From Clavelina lepadiformis (Eukaryota > Chordata > Ascidiacea > Aplousobranchia > Clavelinidae): a DNA stretch of 64,000 nucleotides. The notes below the pieces were generated by a model. It was given only the letters and a program-made list of their open reading frames with translations, was not told the DNA's origin and ran no database searches. Position 1 is the first letter of the stretch. Each line of letters opens with the position of its first letter. The stretch lies in the NCBI RefSeq assembly GCF_947623445.1, contig NC_135248.1, positions 2,170,001 through 2,234,000 of the forward strand. The letters are read 5' to 3'. Below are positions 9,530 through 20,899 of this stretch, in pieces. Both the position numbers and the translations under genes were made by a program.

Positions 9530-12004
9530 ATGACTTGTCAGTACCAGTATCAGTACCCTCCATAAATATATATTTGTAATATCCAGGGTAGGGTGGAATT
9601 CTGGCCTTGCTGGCCTGAAGGACATCCCTTAGACTCTTAGAGGCTTAGATGATCGGCATTTATAAATTTGCCGGTTACACGGACTTACAATACAGACACC
9701 GATGTAAATTGTAACCTAACCGTAAAACCTAAACTTGTTACCAAGCAGTATATTTTTATTGTATAAGGCGATGACGAACGATCGATTTGCTTCCTTTTCA
9801 CACAGCTATTTTAGCATGTAGGCTACAGTAGTCACTATTTATTCCACAGTTACGAGTTAATTTAACTGTTAAGTTCTTAATATTTAGTCTACCATGAAAA
9901 AGAACAAATGTTTATGTCCAAAACTTATCAGATTAACTTGCAATAAATATAGTTTTTGCTCCAGCAGCATTGATTGCAACCATATGGTAGTTAATTTACT
10001 AAAAGACTAAAGTAGACTTTGACTTTTCCTACAGAATAAGGTAAAAGCATAGAAATCATATTTAGTTAAAGTTGGTCAGTTTTTGGGATTTTCCCTAAAG
10101 AAAAAACGAATTTCTTCAATATAATATCTTTTCAAGTCTCACTTGGCACTCGGGTCTACAATTAATGGAACTCAGCTAGCCTAGTGTATAAAAAATGGAG
10201 TAAAGCGGTAAATTTGTTTAGGTAGAGAGGAAGTCGGCTTTAAATACCAAGTACCGGTAGTTGTTTATATCAAAATCAGTGCAAAACGGTTCATTAAACA
10301 TTTATTAGCATGTAAAAAAGATTAGGCTAGTCTTAGTTGGTAGTACCTAGCCATTAAGACGTTACAATGTTGCTGAACCATCTCAATAACCTAATAATAA
10401 CACTGAATTAAAGTTGTCCATGGAAATTTGTAATAATAGCCTAGATTTTTTTCACCTGCTTTCCAATAAAGAAAAATATCTAACAAAGCATTCAACACTA
10501 ATCTGCAGAAATGACAAAATTTTCTTGAGTAATTTAATCACTAAAAATAAGAGTTGGGGTCGGTGGGAGTTTTAGATTAACTTAGTACTGTGACTGTGGC
10601 CGTACCTGCACACTGAGGAAGTAATGAGTTCAGCATTCTTCGGACAAACAGTCTTCTATCGTAAAGGCTGTCTTGCAGGAAGGCTGACGGAGCTTTCTTG
10701 ATCGTCGTCAGAATTTTGAGTGAGAGCAACTCAAGTCTAATGTCACAAAAACTTGACAGGATTATGTTGCGTCTCTCTGCAGAACTTTTGCAGAGATCGA
10801 TCGACCAAAACATGGCAGAATAAAATTGTATTAAACCAGTAACAAACTTAAGAAAATAACAAACAACTAAATGAAGTGAAAAGCAGTGAACAGAATATAA
10901 AGAAAAAATAATCAACGTTGTTTAACTAAGAAATGCACAGAATTTGGTTGAACCAAGAAATTTAAGGAAATTGTCCAAAGGCGTGTTGGTGACATGGTAC
11001 CAACGACGATACCAATGATCTCAAAATTATATTTTTGGCGTCATTTAGTCTCATTCCTAATCTGTAAAAGTTTTCATTGGTAGCTACAATGTTGCAGTAA
11101 AAAATCTTTTTACTAACAAGTTTAAAAACTATTTTTCTTTGATTTGTTTTAAATACTCATGGAACATTTAAAAACTTACATTAATGCCTCAAAATTTATA
11201 AGAGGATGTTTGTTTTTAAAATAATAGATATTTTATTTATGGTTTCTTAATAATGGAAGTCGTGGCTACAAAATAATAGTTTGCCTTATAACTAGTGTGC
11301 ATGTGACTGATGTCCTAGTTGTTGTCCAACTTGGGTAAACTGGTTTAATTTTTGATATCCCCAAAAACATATGTCTTTAGCCACTGAGCGTGTCATCAAA
11401 CTTCATTGAAGCTCTGTGCTGGCCATAGTTTGTCCACTTTTAGATTAGCATACTTGGTGTATGCACATGTCATGTATTTGTACGTCTTATTAAAAACTGC
11501 ACTAAGGGACTTAAAGTATGTGTAGTTTGTTTACGTTCTATTCATGGTTTGTTGTAACCACAAGCTATTTAATTAAGGAACTAATTAATTTAAAGTACAC
11601 AGAAGAACGTAAAATAACATTAAAGCGATGTGTATCTTGTCTCCTAAACAGATTCGACTGTGCACTGAGTTTTAATCAAGTTTAAGAAGTTTAGTTAGCA
11701 TATAGTCATGCAGGATGACCGTTTTACATTATGTCACAACATGACAGTGACAGCATAATAGCACTAACTATGACTTAAAAAATAATTGTATAATGTATAA
11801 ATCAGGGGTTGTATAGCTGTAAATAATTTCTGCCGTTTTCGCTCTAATGATTTTCTTACATTGCAATTGTTATGTCCTTTTTATATTCAATATGCTTTTG
11901 TTTTTAACCAATTTACACGATCTAATATTTGTACGAGTATATTCTTTTGGTTTTAGTGTTTAAGACTTTTACTGCTGCAAAGTTGACCTCCTGCCATTTT
12001 AAAA
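9530..12004. other. Upstream module of gene A
   Basis: From about 9900 onward this sequence is paralogous to the DNA preceding genes B (20900-22825), C (34980-36614), D (42560-43969), E (58900-60297). Landmarks are AAATTTTCTTGAGTAATTTAATC (here about 10518), GTGACTGTGGCCGTACCTGC (10590) and GCTCTGTGCTGGCCATAG (11411). The conservation is in non-coding sequence; open frames such as 10915-10577 are not preserved between copies. It presumably contains the gene A promoter, but no TATA box or start site can be called. Confidence 0.65.
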
Positions 12005-15000
12005 ATGTTTTCTGATAAAGTCACACAACTTTCTGATCAAATCACCACAGACAAAATAGTTTGTGAAAGAAAAGAAGCAAAAAGTTTGTTGGAATATGCA
12101 AATAGGTAAGAAAGTAGGAAAATAGGTTTCCAGCATAAATCTTGTAACTTTTATCATTAAAAGGATTAATTATTAGATTTATAAGTTCCTGACCATATTT
12201 TTGTAGCTTAACCAATTAGCTTACTTTTTTTGGATATTTTTAATATTTTTTTTTTTTCTGTACACTTATTATTCATTGTTAATACTTGTTTAAAAAATCA
12301 ATGATATATTATGTTAGGAAAAGATTAAATGGAAAGTTTAATGACATCACAATCAAAGTTGAAGATGAATTATTTTCAGCCAATAGAATGGTTTTGTCTT
12401 GTTTCTCAGAATATTTTGAAAACATGTTTGATATTGAGGTACGGTTTCGTAAGGTTTTTTGAAATAGAGTAGGCGCCGCTTATAAGATCCAGCTCCATTC
12501 CAGGAGAAATGAAATGTAAGAAATGAGATCACAAGGTTGCAGAACAAATGTGGTGTTGGCCGGCACGCACTTCACAGTGACGTTTATCAATCCGTCCACT
12601 TCAATGTGCGCAGAACAGTTGTCGACCAAAAGTGGAATGTTCATGTTCTCTCTCCTCGCTTTTTGATCAAGATCTTTGAGTCACGCCTTTCAGATTTGCC
12701 CTGTCATCCACAAGTTTGCGAAAAAGTTGTAAGGTATTGGCGGATTAACATTTTTAAGGCAGCGTGGAGTCTTCGACTTACTAATGAACAACAGAAGTTG
12801 CTTCTCTTCCGCCATACTGCAGCATACCAGAACCGTTGCACGATCTTTGGCCACCTTTAATCCTCTTTTCTCCTTCTTCTCATCTTTTTGAACATACGTG
12901 GAGTGAGGGAGTGCACGAAAATAAATCCCTGTCTCATCAGCATTCGAAATATTTTCCTCTGGAAATGTTCTGAGAAGCTCTGGTAAGGATTCAGTGACAA
13001 ACATTTCAGCTGCTTTTACGTCTGCTTTTGCAGTTTCTCTCGTTAAAGTTGCGAAAACAATGTTATGCCGCTTCTTCCATCTGGTGAACCACCCGTTCGT
13101 TGTCTGAAATTCGAGATGATCACTCTCTTTTGCAAGCTACTCTGCATTTTGACAGTGAACAGGACCATTGACAGGCATGTTTCGTACTTTCACAAACTGG
13201 AAACAATTATAAAGAGCATCTTTAATTTGTTTATCTTTTCCAGATGTGTGCCGAATTGAAGAATCGTGATCCTAACTAATCTATCCCTAATCCTAACTAA
13301 TTAATCATAACTAACTTTGCTGCTAATTTCCGCCTCCTTCTTCAGTATTATTTGTAGCCGTCCTCGAGAGATACCGAGCACACTTGCAGCATCTCGCGGT
13401 CTATGTTCTTTAGTTTCGTACAGTACTTGTTTAGCATTGAGAGCTTCTCCTGGAGCGTCAAGTGATGGCGAGTATTTTCAGCTTCTTGTCCGGAGTGCTG
13501 TTGACTGAGTTAGGTGATCTTTTCGACATCGTATTTTTGAAATCACAACCCTAGACTATGTTCCTAGTTAACAATGACTAAAACTTGAAATCCAGAAAAC
13601 ACACATCTTCCCACAAAATGTTTCTTGTAGACTTTTTACTTGTGAGAGCCGAAAAGGTGAAATGGCTGTTACAACAGCTGGGGAAAGCATTTTACTAGGT
13701 TTTTTACTACATTTTACTGTGACGTTGGAAATGGATCCACTATGTGAAGTATTTTGCACTATGTTAGTATGTAGAAATTCTGTTCCATGGGATTTGGCTC
13801 CAATAAGCGGCTGGATCCAATATCCGTGGATCTTATAAGCGGCGACTACTGTATTATCTAAAGTGCATTGAACTGTTTAAGTAAATATTTTGACATTTTC
13901 AGATGAAAGAAAAACATGAAAATCAGGTGGAGATTCTCGGAGTAACGGCAAATGCCATGAAACTTATAATTGAGTTTATTTACACTGGACACATAGAAAT
14001 AAACAAAAATAATGTTTGTGATCTGCTTTCAGCGTCTAATATGATGCAGATCGGGGGTAAATTTGAATTTTTGATTGTTGAAGTAAAACGTCTGAGGATG
14101 CAACAGGAGTTTTGCAGAACGCTTTGCAGGATACTGCCATTTATATATTACTAGTCGCCATATTGTATAATTCGCTATGTATGGTTGATCAATTTATAAT
14201 AAAATTTAAAGCAAGTAGTGACATTAAGCATGAATCCATATGCCTAACAAAACCCCTTGAGTAGCACTGACTAAGTTAATAGTAGAAATTTCTTTTAAGC
14301 ACAATTCCATTAGAGATTAACAAAGTAAAGCCTATGGTTTGCTGTTATTTGATTATCTTGAGGTTATCTTGTAGATGTAAAGGAATTCTGCCTGGAATTC
14401 CTCGAAGATTCCATTTCGATAGAAACCTGCCTTGCCGTCTTACAACTGGCTGATCTTTACGATCATCGAACCAGCAATCGTCTCAGAGATCGAGTAAAAA
14501 CTTTTATCGAAGAAAACATTGATGAAGTCATCACCCTGGAAGATTTCAAAACTCTTACTAAGAATGAAATAGTTGCTTTTTCCAGAAAAGTTAAAAATCA
14601 AGTGGGCATCTGGCTTTAGCTAAGTGATTTCAGTCAGACTTTGTTAATCCGGACCACTTTGTTTTGTCATAAAATGTCGGTTTAGCGGGATATCCGGATT
14701 ATCTGAAATGTGAAAAATCCATCAATCTTACAAATGCAGCACAGTGTTCAAAATGCAGTATGCACCTTACTCCAACTCAAAGTACCAAGTTTCTGGATGG
14801 ACAGCAACTAAAATGAAATTATATATTTTGCATTATCCAACCCAGTGTCGAACCCCAGAACCACCGCATTAAAAACGAATGCTCTAATCACTAGGTTATC
14901 TTCGCGATCTTAATCCATCTTTATTTATGAAAATGCAACATTATTATGTGTAGATAATCGGCTATTGTTTTCGTCAACTGACTACTGTATCTAGGACAAT

Positions 15001-17808
15001 CGTAAATCATTTTCGCTTCACTCTTAATAATCCGGTTTATCGGATTTTATTGCTATTGATTTAGCACATTTGTTCCAAAACTTTTGTGTCGGAGTCGAAC
15101 AGCGTGGTTTCCAGATTAAAGAAGTAAAATTCATAGGAAGAAATCCGTTTCCGGCAGTTTTGTGTCGGATAACAGGGATTCTGGTTGTTCGGGGTTCGGA
15201 TTAATGAAGTCTCACTATATACAATAAGAAAGGCTAATTTGTTGGATTGTAATTAAATTACCTTTTCACATATTTGACATTGTGTGTTTGGATGTGATTG
15301 TATATGCTAAATATGTGTAAAGTGTGAGTATAGAAGTTGATGTGACTATAAAAGTCATTATAGGCTTTATTAGACCACGTTGTTTGATTTTGATATGTCT
15401 TATGCAACATTAAGAATGTTAATCTAAGTTATACGTTTCTTAAATCATTCAGCTTTCTGAAACAGCTCTCTACAAGGCTGTGGTGAACTGGACCAAACAC
15501 AACATAAAAGAGAGACAAGAATATTTTCAGTCTTTATTTCAAGCTGTTGACTTGACAATGATTTTGCCCAACTTTGTTGAAGAGACAATGCCATGCGAGG
15601 TACCAAATTTGGACTTATTTTGATTGCAAAACTTTTTTGCGTTACAAGCTTTCTTGAATTTTTTAATTCAATTCAATAATTTTATTGCAAAACTTGGCTA
15701 CATTTTAAGCCTTCATTAAACATTACTCTTAATACTAAATACAATTTTACACAGGTCTTGGTTATCTATATAGTTTTTGTTTTTTTATCAGATTATAGCT
15801 TGAGTATGAGCCACTGTTTGTTTTTATTTGTTCAGACTTTGGTTCAACAAAATTTCGAGTGTGTTAAAACTCTGCTAGACTTTTTTGTAGCACAAGCCAA
15901 AAAAGAAAGAGTTAAAGGTAAAGTAGTTAGCCTTTATAAGTTTTTGTTTTTAATTTGGGTTGTCTGCTTTCATATTTCCGTGAGGAAATTTATTCTAACT
16001 AAGAAGAAATGAATTATTTTGTGAAGCAAATGGAACAAGAATACTCAGTTTAGGTGGATCTAAAACACCTCACAAAGTTACTGAAGTTTTCAACATTTTG
16101 CAAGAACCTTGCAAGACTTATCCAGTTAGTATTCCTTCATAACTTTATGCGTGGTGTTGTAAAACGCAGTTGTATAAAACATGCAAAGGTTTTTGGTTAA
16201 TTTTAAAAACTGATATACTGGCTGAAACAAAATATAATTGTTATAGAATTTGAACCTTGGGCGTATGTCACTCTGCTCAGTTCTGTTGCATGGTTTTGTC
16301 TACGTCATTGGAGGAGCGACACCCAAAGACAAAGACGAGAACATTCTAACCAGTCGCATTTCTCGTCTAAATCTAAACACAGATGAATTTAAATGGGAGG
16401 AAGTTGCACCAATGAGATGCCAAAGATACGTGATGGGTGCAGCTGTACTTGGTGGTAGGGAAATGGTTTAAATTAGACAAATTTAAACGTTGATTAACAA
16501 AAAGTATAAATTAAATCTGAAATAACAAAAGTTGCGCACACTGTACGTCATCTTTCCTTCATCCATATTTATTTATCACGAGTTTCAGATATGATATTTG
16601 TTGTGGGAGGAAGCGATGATGATAGATCAGCTGAATATTATATTCCCACTTTTAACAAATGGACAGCAATGTCACCGATGAAACAAGAACGATATGGACA
16701 TACTGTTGCTGCTTGTGAAGGTAGATGATAGAAAGAATCTGTGTGGTATGTTTTCTACTTTACTTTACAATTGGTACGTCAGGGTCTTTATATTCAATTG
16801 GTGGATTTGGAAGCAAATACCATTTGAAGTCTGTGGAACGATATCAACCAAGTGATGACGTGTGGAATTACGTAGCACCAATGACCACGCCAAGAAAGTG
16901 GTTTGCTTCTGTGGCAGTTGGAGGCTTCATATATGCCACAGGTAAATGTTTAATATGTTTGTAGAATGCTAAAATCGATCTTCACCCTTGATTCATTGAG
17001 CTGTATACCCGAAAATTGCAATTTGTTTTTCAAGCAGTATAGTTTGTTATGGGTGTACAAAGTATTATGCATAAAATTTATAACCAGGAGGTGAATCTAA
17101 GGAAGAAACAGTTGAAAAGAGTGTTGAAAGGTATGACGTCACAGCAAACAAATGGATGGCAGTGAGTGACATGAATTATGGAAGATGTTCCCACTCAGCT
17201 TGTATCATGCAAGGAAAGATATATGTGGTCGGAGGGTGAGTTTTATTCATCAATATTTGTTGCTTTCAAGAGCATCACGGTCAATATGTTCGATAAAACT
17301 TCAACAACGATTTACGATGTAAATGGAAAGGGAATGTAAAATCAATTAAATTGCGCCTGTTATGCGTGTGTCTTTTAACCCATAAACGCTATAGGTTTGT
17401 TATTGGCTACGCGCGCCTACATTATTATTAAAGGTAAAGACGAGTTCCATATTCGCTACGATTGTTAGGAATAAGAAATTAAGCTTCTCATCGTTCTAAG
17501 TTAGCATATTAACTTGCAACATCCGTACTCTTTATCTGATATTAGATCAGATCTTTGTTAGATATTAGATCAACATCCATACTCTATATTTTTTCAGAGT
17601 GTCAATCACTAAACGAAAAGGTTTGTTTTATTTGAATTTAATTCAAAGAACTTTTAGTCTTTTCGTTTCATTCAGAGTCGGTGAAAGTGCAGACTGTGCC
17701 AGGACAATAGAACGTTATGATCCTGACAATGACAAGTGGACAGTTGTTGGTGAAACTTCAGATGAATTGATCGATCATTCCGTTGTTGCAATATCACTTC
17801 CAGGATGA
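12005..17808 (+). CDS. BTB-BACK-Kelch protein, gene A (12 exons)
   Basis: Exons: 12005-12105, 12318-12438, 13903-14056, 14375-14601, 15453-15599, 15836-15917, 16027-16124, 16247-16454, 16589-16720, 16783-16941, 17088-17235, 17676-17808. All phases agree and give 569 residues. Residues about 30-125 are a BTB domain (FNDITIKVEDELFSANRMVL), 126-250 a BACK domain, and 280-560 five to six Kelch blades with FVYVIGG, IFVVGG, LYSIGG and IYVVGG strands. Family members usually homodimerise through BTB, bind CUL3 and present substrates held by the Kelch propeller for ubiquitination; the substrate here is unknown. Versus genes B-F it has three extra residues in BACK (LYDHRTSNRLRD) and a four-residue C-terminal extension, because TCA replaces the TGA found in B. 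A weak donor GTGGGC ends exon 4. Introns 2 and 4 hold transposons. Confidence 0.9.
12467..13851 (-). mobile_element. Tigger/pogo-type DNA transposon in gene A intron 2
   Basis: Terminal inverted repeats are GTAGGCGCCGCTTATAAGATCC at the left and its near complement GGATCTTATAAGCGGCGACTAC at the right, with TA dinucleotides at 12465-12466 and 13852-13853 as the target duplication. The other copies of this intron in genes B, C, D and F are about 80 bases long, so the element is an insertion. It encodes a broken pogo-superfamily transposase on the minus strand. The element is 1385 bp. Confidence 0.85.
12690..13530 (-). pseudogene. Tigger/pogo transposase remnant
   Basis: Minus-strand pieces in order are an N-terminal CENP-B-type helix-turn-helix (LTLQEKLSML near 13470, then in a shifted frame ASVLGISRGRLQIILKK near 13370) and a DDE-type core at 13004-12690 with NADETGIYFRALP and AKDRATVLVCCSMAEEK. 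The Asp of NADETG is a catalytic position of the DDE_1 family. At least one frameshift splits the helix-turn-helix and the last catalytic residues are not readable, so it is inactive. Confidence 0.8.
14631..15217. mobile_element. Pogo-like MITE in gene A intron 4
   Basis: The ends CAGTCAGACTTTGTTAATCC and (reverse complement of right end) TAGTGAGACTTCATTAATCC are imperfect inverted repeats typical of non-autonomous pogo/Tc1 elements. Intron 4 is about 850 bases here and about 205 in genes B, C and D, consistent with an insertion. There is no coding capacity. Confidence 0.6.
14838..14912 (-). repeat. tRNA-like (SINE-type) segment
   Basis: On the minus strand the sequence has an A-box-like ACCTAGTGATTAGAGCATTC and, about 30 bases on, a B-box-like GGGTTCGACAC. 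The spacing matches RNA polymerase III promoters of tRNA genes. The arms do not pair well, so it is a tRNA-derived SINE head or a decayed tRNA, not a working tRNA gene. It sits inside the pogo-like MITE. Confidence 0.4.
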
Positions 17809-17814
17809 CCAGAC

Positions 17815-17820
17815 AATAAA
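17815..17820 (+). terminator. Polyadenylation signal AATAAA of gene A
   Basis: AATAAA begins seven bases after the gene A stop codon. The same signal follows gene B at 31999-32004. The very short distance reflects gene A's late stop codon compared with gene B. Confidence 0.6.
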
Positions 17821-20257
17821 ATTACCTTAAATGTTTTTATGCTTGTTACTGTGTTTGTTTTTTCATTTTATTGATCACGATGAAAACGACGATTAAATTT
17901 TCTTTTAATTAAATCCACAGTTAATTGTAAAAACTAGAAAATCGATTTTTAATTCAACTACATTGGGCCCCCGAGCTCCCTATGACCCTATGGCAAGAAT
18001 AAAACGGGAGGAGTCATGGTAAACGGGACGTGGGCAAAAAGAGACATCTTGTTATTCTTCATAATTTTCATTTCAGCTAAATCTTTTTCAAAGATGTTAT
18101 TGTAGGTTACCAAATCAAAATTATATATTGTAATCTTAAACAAAATTCTGGAGTTGCTTTGTGTTTGAGTGTAAATGAAGGCACAATCTCCTAAAAATAA
18201 TTTCGAACTTGATTCATTTTTGCGACGTCTCATCTTTCATTGCACTTGAGGAATTCAATGTAGTGGGCAAACCGTCACAAAAGCTATAGTCGGGTCCTGG
18301 AATGGAGTCTGTTTTTGGGCGATTTTCCGGTTGTGGTAGCATTACCACAAAGAAATATTAAAGCTATATCTGACGGTTCAATGAATATATTGGTAGCATT
18401 TTTATCATACAGCACAACCCGAGTTAAGAAGATTCATAAGACCGGACAGTCGAAAATACTCTAATGTTTTAACACTTCATTTACTGATTGGTATCGAGCA
18501 ATGAAAGAAGGCGTTAGCGTAGTGACCTTGCTTGTTCCCTAAAATGCGGAAGTTGTGAGAACAACAAAGTACGAACGTTGTGGTAACTCACGATAAATAA
18601 ACAGTAACAAATATCACCACAGTAAGTGGTGTCAAAACAACAAACAAAATGTAACTTCGTTGTGGCATCACTAATTTCAATTTTTTATTTATATTGTATT
18701 TAAATATTTTGATTTTTTTGTCACCCCGTGTTTTGAATTTGCTTGTTAAGGTGATTGACCTCACATATTTGATGACTTTAACTGAGTTACCACAATATGA
18801 AGACGTTCTGTTTTGCGTTGAGCGCTCGATGCATCAAATGTCATTCGACAGAAGCATTAATATTTCATTTCAGAAAATGAAGAACTGTTGCAATTAATTC
18901 AAGGAATGTAAAGATAATGAAATTGAAGTCACAAAACTAACATGTTGCGATCCTTAACAATAGTCTCTGATTTGACGAAATCCAGTCAAAAGTAATTCGA
19001 AGCAAACATATCAGAGCCAGAGTTAATGCAAACATTTTCATTGCAGTCGTTTTGAGTAATAACGATACTTATTTTCAATGCAGGATAGAACTGATCTTAC
19101 TCGCCCAGTTCAGGCTTTCAGACACCAATGTAACCTAACTCGGTCCAAATTAAACAACTTCTTGTATCATAAAAAACGCTTTGTTTGACTTTCATGAACG
19201 AAAATCCCCTTTCCCCTCAAGAAGCCTTTTTATTCATTATTGTAGTAGCTACTAGTAGTAGTAGCCTACTAGTAGCTGAGTGCATGCAGCCTATGTATGA
19301 AGTTGTAGGTGCTAATGTTTGGTCATAGCAGTTGCATGGTGGCCTATTTCCTAACGTACAGGCATTCTATCAGCAGAATAACTTTAGGTGGAAATGTTGA
19401 AATAATACTGTAGCATAAACACATGGCAGTTTGCATGATACAAGGTAATTTCGTGACTGTAACCAGACAAAGAAATGTAAAATTCGAAATAAACGTTCAT
19501 GTTCAATAAAATTTAGTCAGTGCTCTGTGTTATCTATTATTTTTCATTGCGTCATCTTTATCCAATATTGTCAAATCTATTTTTCCCACTACTAATCTTG
19601 GCTCCGTATATGCTAAAAAAGCCTAATTTCTTTCTTAATTTTAGTATAAAGTGAAATTACTAAAAATGCAACAACTCGATAAACCCCGCATGGGGCTCCA
19701 TGAAATTTAGCGTGTCAATTTAGTACGCCCTAGGCTATTATTTCATGAAATCCTAATAAAATCACATAACTTATTTCCGACTCTTGCAATAGAATGTTGA
19801 ACTCAAGTCTGCAATTTTGGGCCAAAAAGTTAAAACTCATCAATTTTCAATTACATTTTAGTCCAACCCATCAAAGCGCCCTGAAAGATTTCAACATTTT
19901 TTTTTATTAGGGGCAATCCCCGTACTAAAAAAAAACACTGACCATGCTGGCCTCTGGTTGGTCTAACAAACTTTATTTAACCATTGCGTAAAACGTTCAA
20001 CCTTTTTAATAGAAATTGCAAAGTTATAGCATATACGGGATCTCTATGTTACCAGTAGGCTTATTGGTTCACCGGTTGTTGGATTTGTTACTTTTTCAGG
20101 TGGTATTATTCTTAACAAGGTCAAGCTCATTTATCAGAAAATCTATTACCGCGCCTTAAATTCTTTATCTATGTTTGTAACGATCGATTCGCTTTTTCTT
20201 GTTTATGTCCAAAACAGATTTTGACTTTCCTGTTGTCTAAGCTTTAAAGGGCTAAAG
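17821..20257. other. Downstream module of gene A
   Basis: This sequence is paralogous to 32005-33363 plus 33964-34980 (after gene B) and to about 57700-58860. Shared landmarks are GTGGTAGCATTACCACAAAG (a small palindrome near 18335 and 32516), AACGTTGTGGTAACTCACG (18573) and TCACCCCGTGTTTTGAATTTG (18721). A conserved 67-codon open frame (18694-18897 and 32880-33083) changes mostly at amino-acid-altering sites and is frameshifted near 57780-57955, so it is probably not a gene. A TAG-rich patch lies at 19244-19277. Confidence 0.6.
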
Positions 20258-20899
20258 CAGGGGTGTCCAACCCGTGGCCCGCGGGAAGGTTCTGAGTGGC
20301 CCCCGCGGTATTTTTCGAAATGACTTATATTATATCAACTGAACCGCCTATGTAATTTATGGCGAACTTACATTCCGAGAAATTGGCATTTATTGTTTGC
20401 TTTCTTTGTCTATTGCTCTATACTATAGAGCAGTGGTTCCCAACCTTTTTTGCTGCTCGTACCCCTTTGTCAGGTCAGAGCATTCTTCGTACCCCCAAAA
20501 AATTTCTGATGGAATTTTTCATTTATATAGCCTATTGCTAAATTAAATTGCTTTTATGGCTCAATTCGTATATAGCTCAAGGATCTTCGTACCCCTTGAT
20601 GTTCAATCTGGTACCCCCAAGGAGTACGAGTACCCCCAGTTGGGAACCACTGCTATAGAGCAATAGATAGTAGAGATAATAGATAATAGAGCAATAGATA
20701 GATAATATACTATAGGCTAGTCTCTAGTGCAGGGGTGTACAACTATTCAAGTTAATTTTATTGCATCACAATTTATTTCTGAAATTAGAATTTTGGTGTG
20801 AGGGTTTTAATTCGAAATTAGCAATAAACATTCAAGTGGCCCGCGCAATCATTCGTAAATCGCATGTGGCCCTTTGGCCAAAAAGATTGGACACCCCTG
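20258..20899. mobile_element. hAT-type MITE (outer element)
   Basis: Begins CAGGGGTGTCCAACCCGTGG and ends ATTGGACACCCCTG, which are inverted repeats of hAT type. Flanks GGCTAAAG and GGTGAACG are a plausible, decayed 8-bp target duplication. It is interrupted by another MITE (20431-20652) and a short AT-rich simple repeat (20660-20720). A second CAGGGGTGT start at 20731 suggests a partial copy of the same family inside it. Confidence 0.65.
20431..20652. mobile_element. hAT-type MITE nested in the outer one
   Basis: Starts CAGTGGTTCCCAACC and ends GTTGGGAACCACTG, with a perfect 8-bp target duplication CTATAGAG at 20423-20430 and 20653-20660. It is 222 bp long and non-coding; the open frame through it is incidental. 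The perfect duplication makes it younger than the element it sits in. Confidence 0.88.

Noticed and set aside
10577..10915. 112-codon minus-strand frame upstream of gene A
   Set aside because: It lies in the duplicated upstream module and is not kept open in the other modules.
14838..14912. Functional tRNA gene on the minus strand
   Set aside because: A- and B-box-like motifs are present, but acceptor and anticodon stems do not pair convincingly, so only a tRNA-like SINE remnant is claimed.
17988..18233. Minus-strand frame conserved with 32172-32384
   Set aside because: The two copies differ in length and start, the similarity follows from duplication of the whole intergenic module, and no protein features are seen.
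18694..18897. 67-codon frame conserved after genes A and B (also 32880-33083)
   Set aside because: Differences between copies are mostly amino-acid changing, the third copy near 57780-57955 is frameshifted, and there are no domain or splice features.
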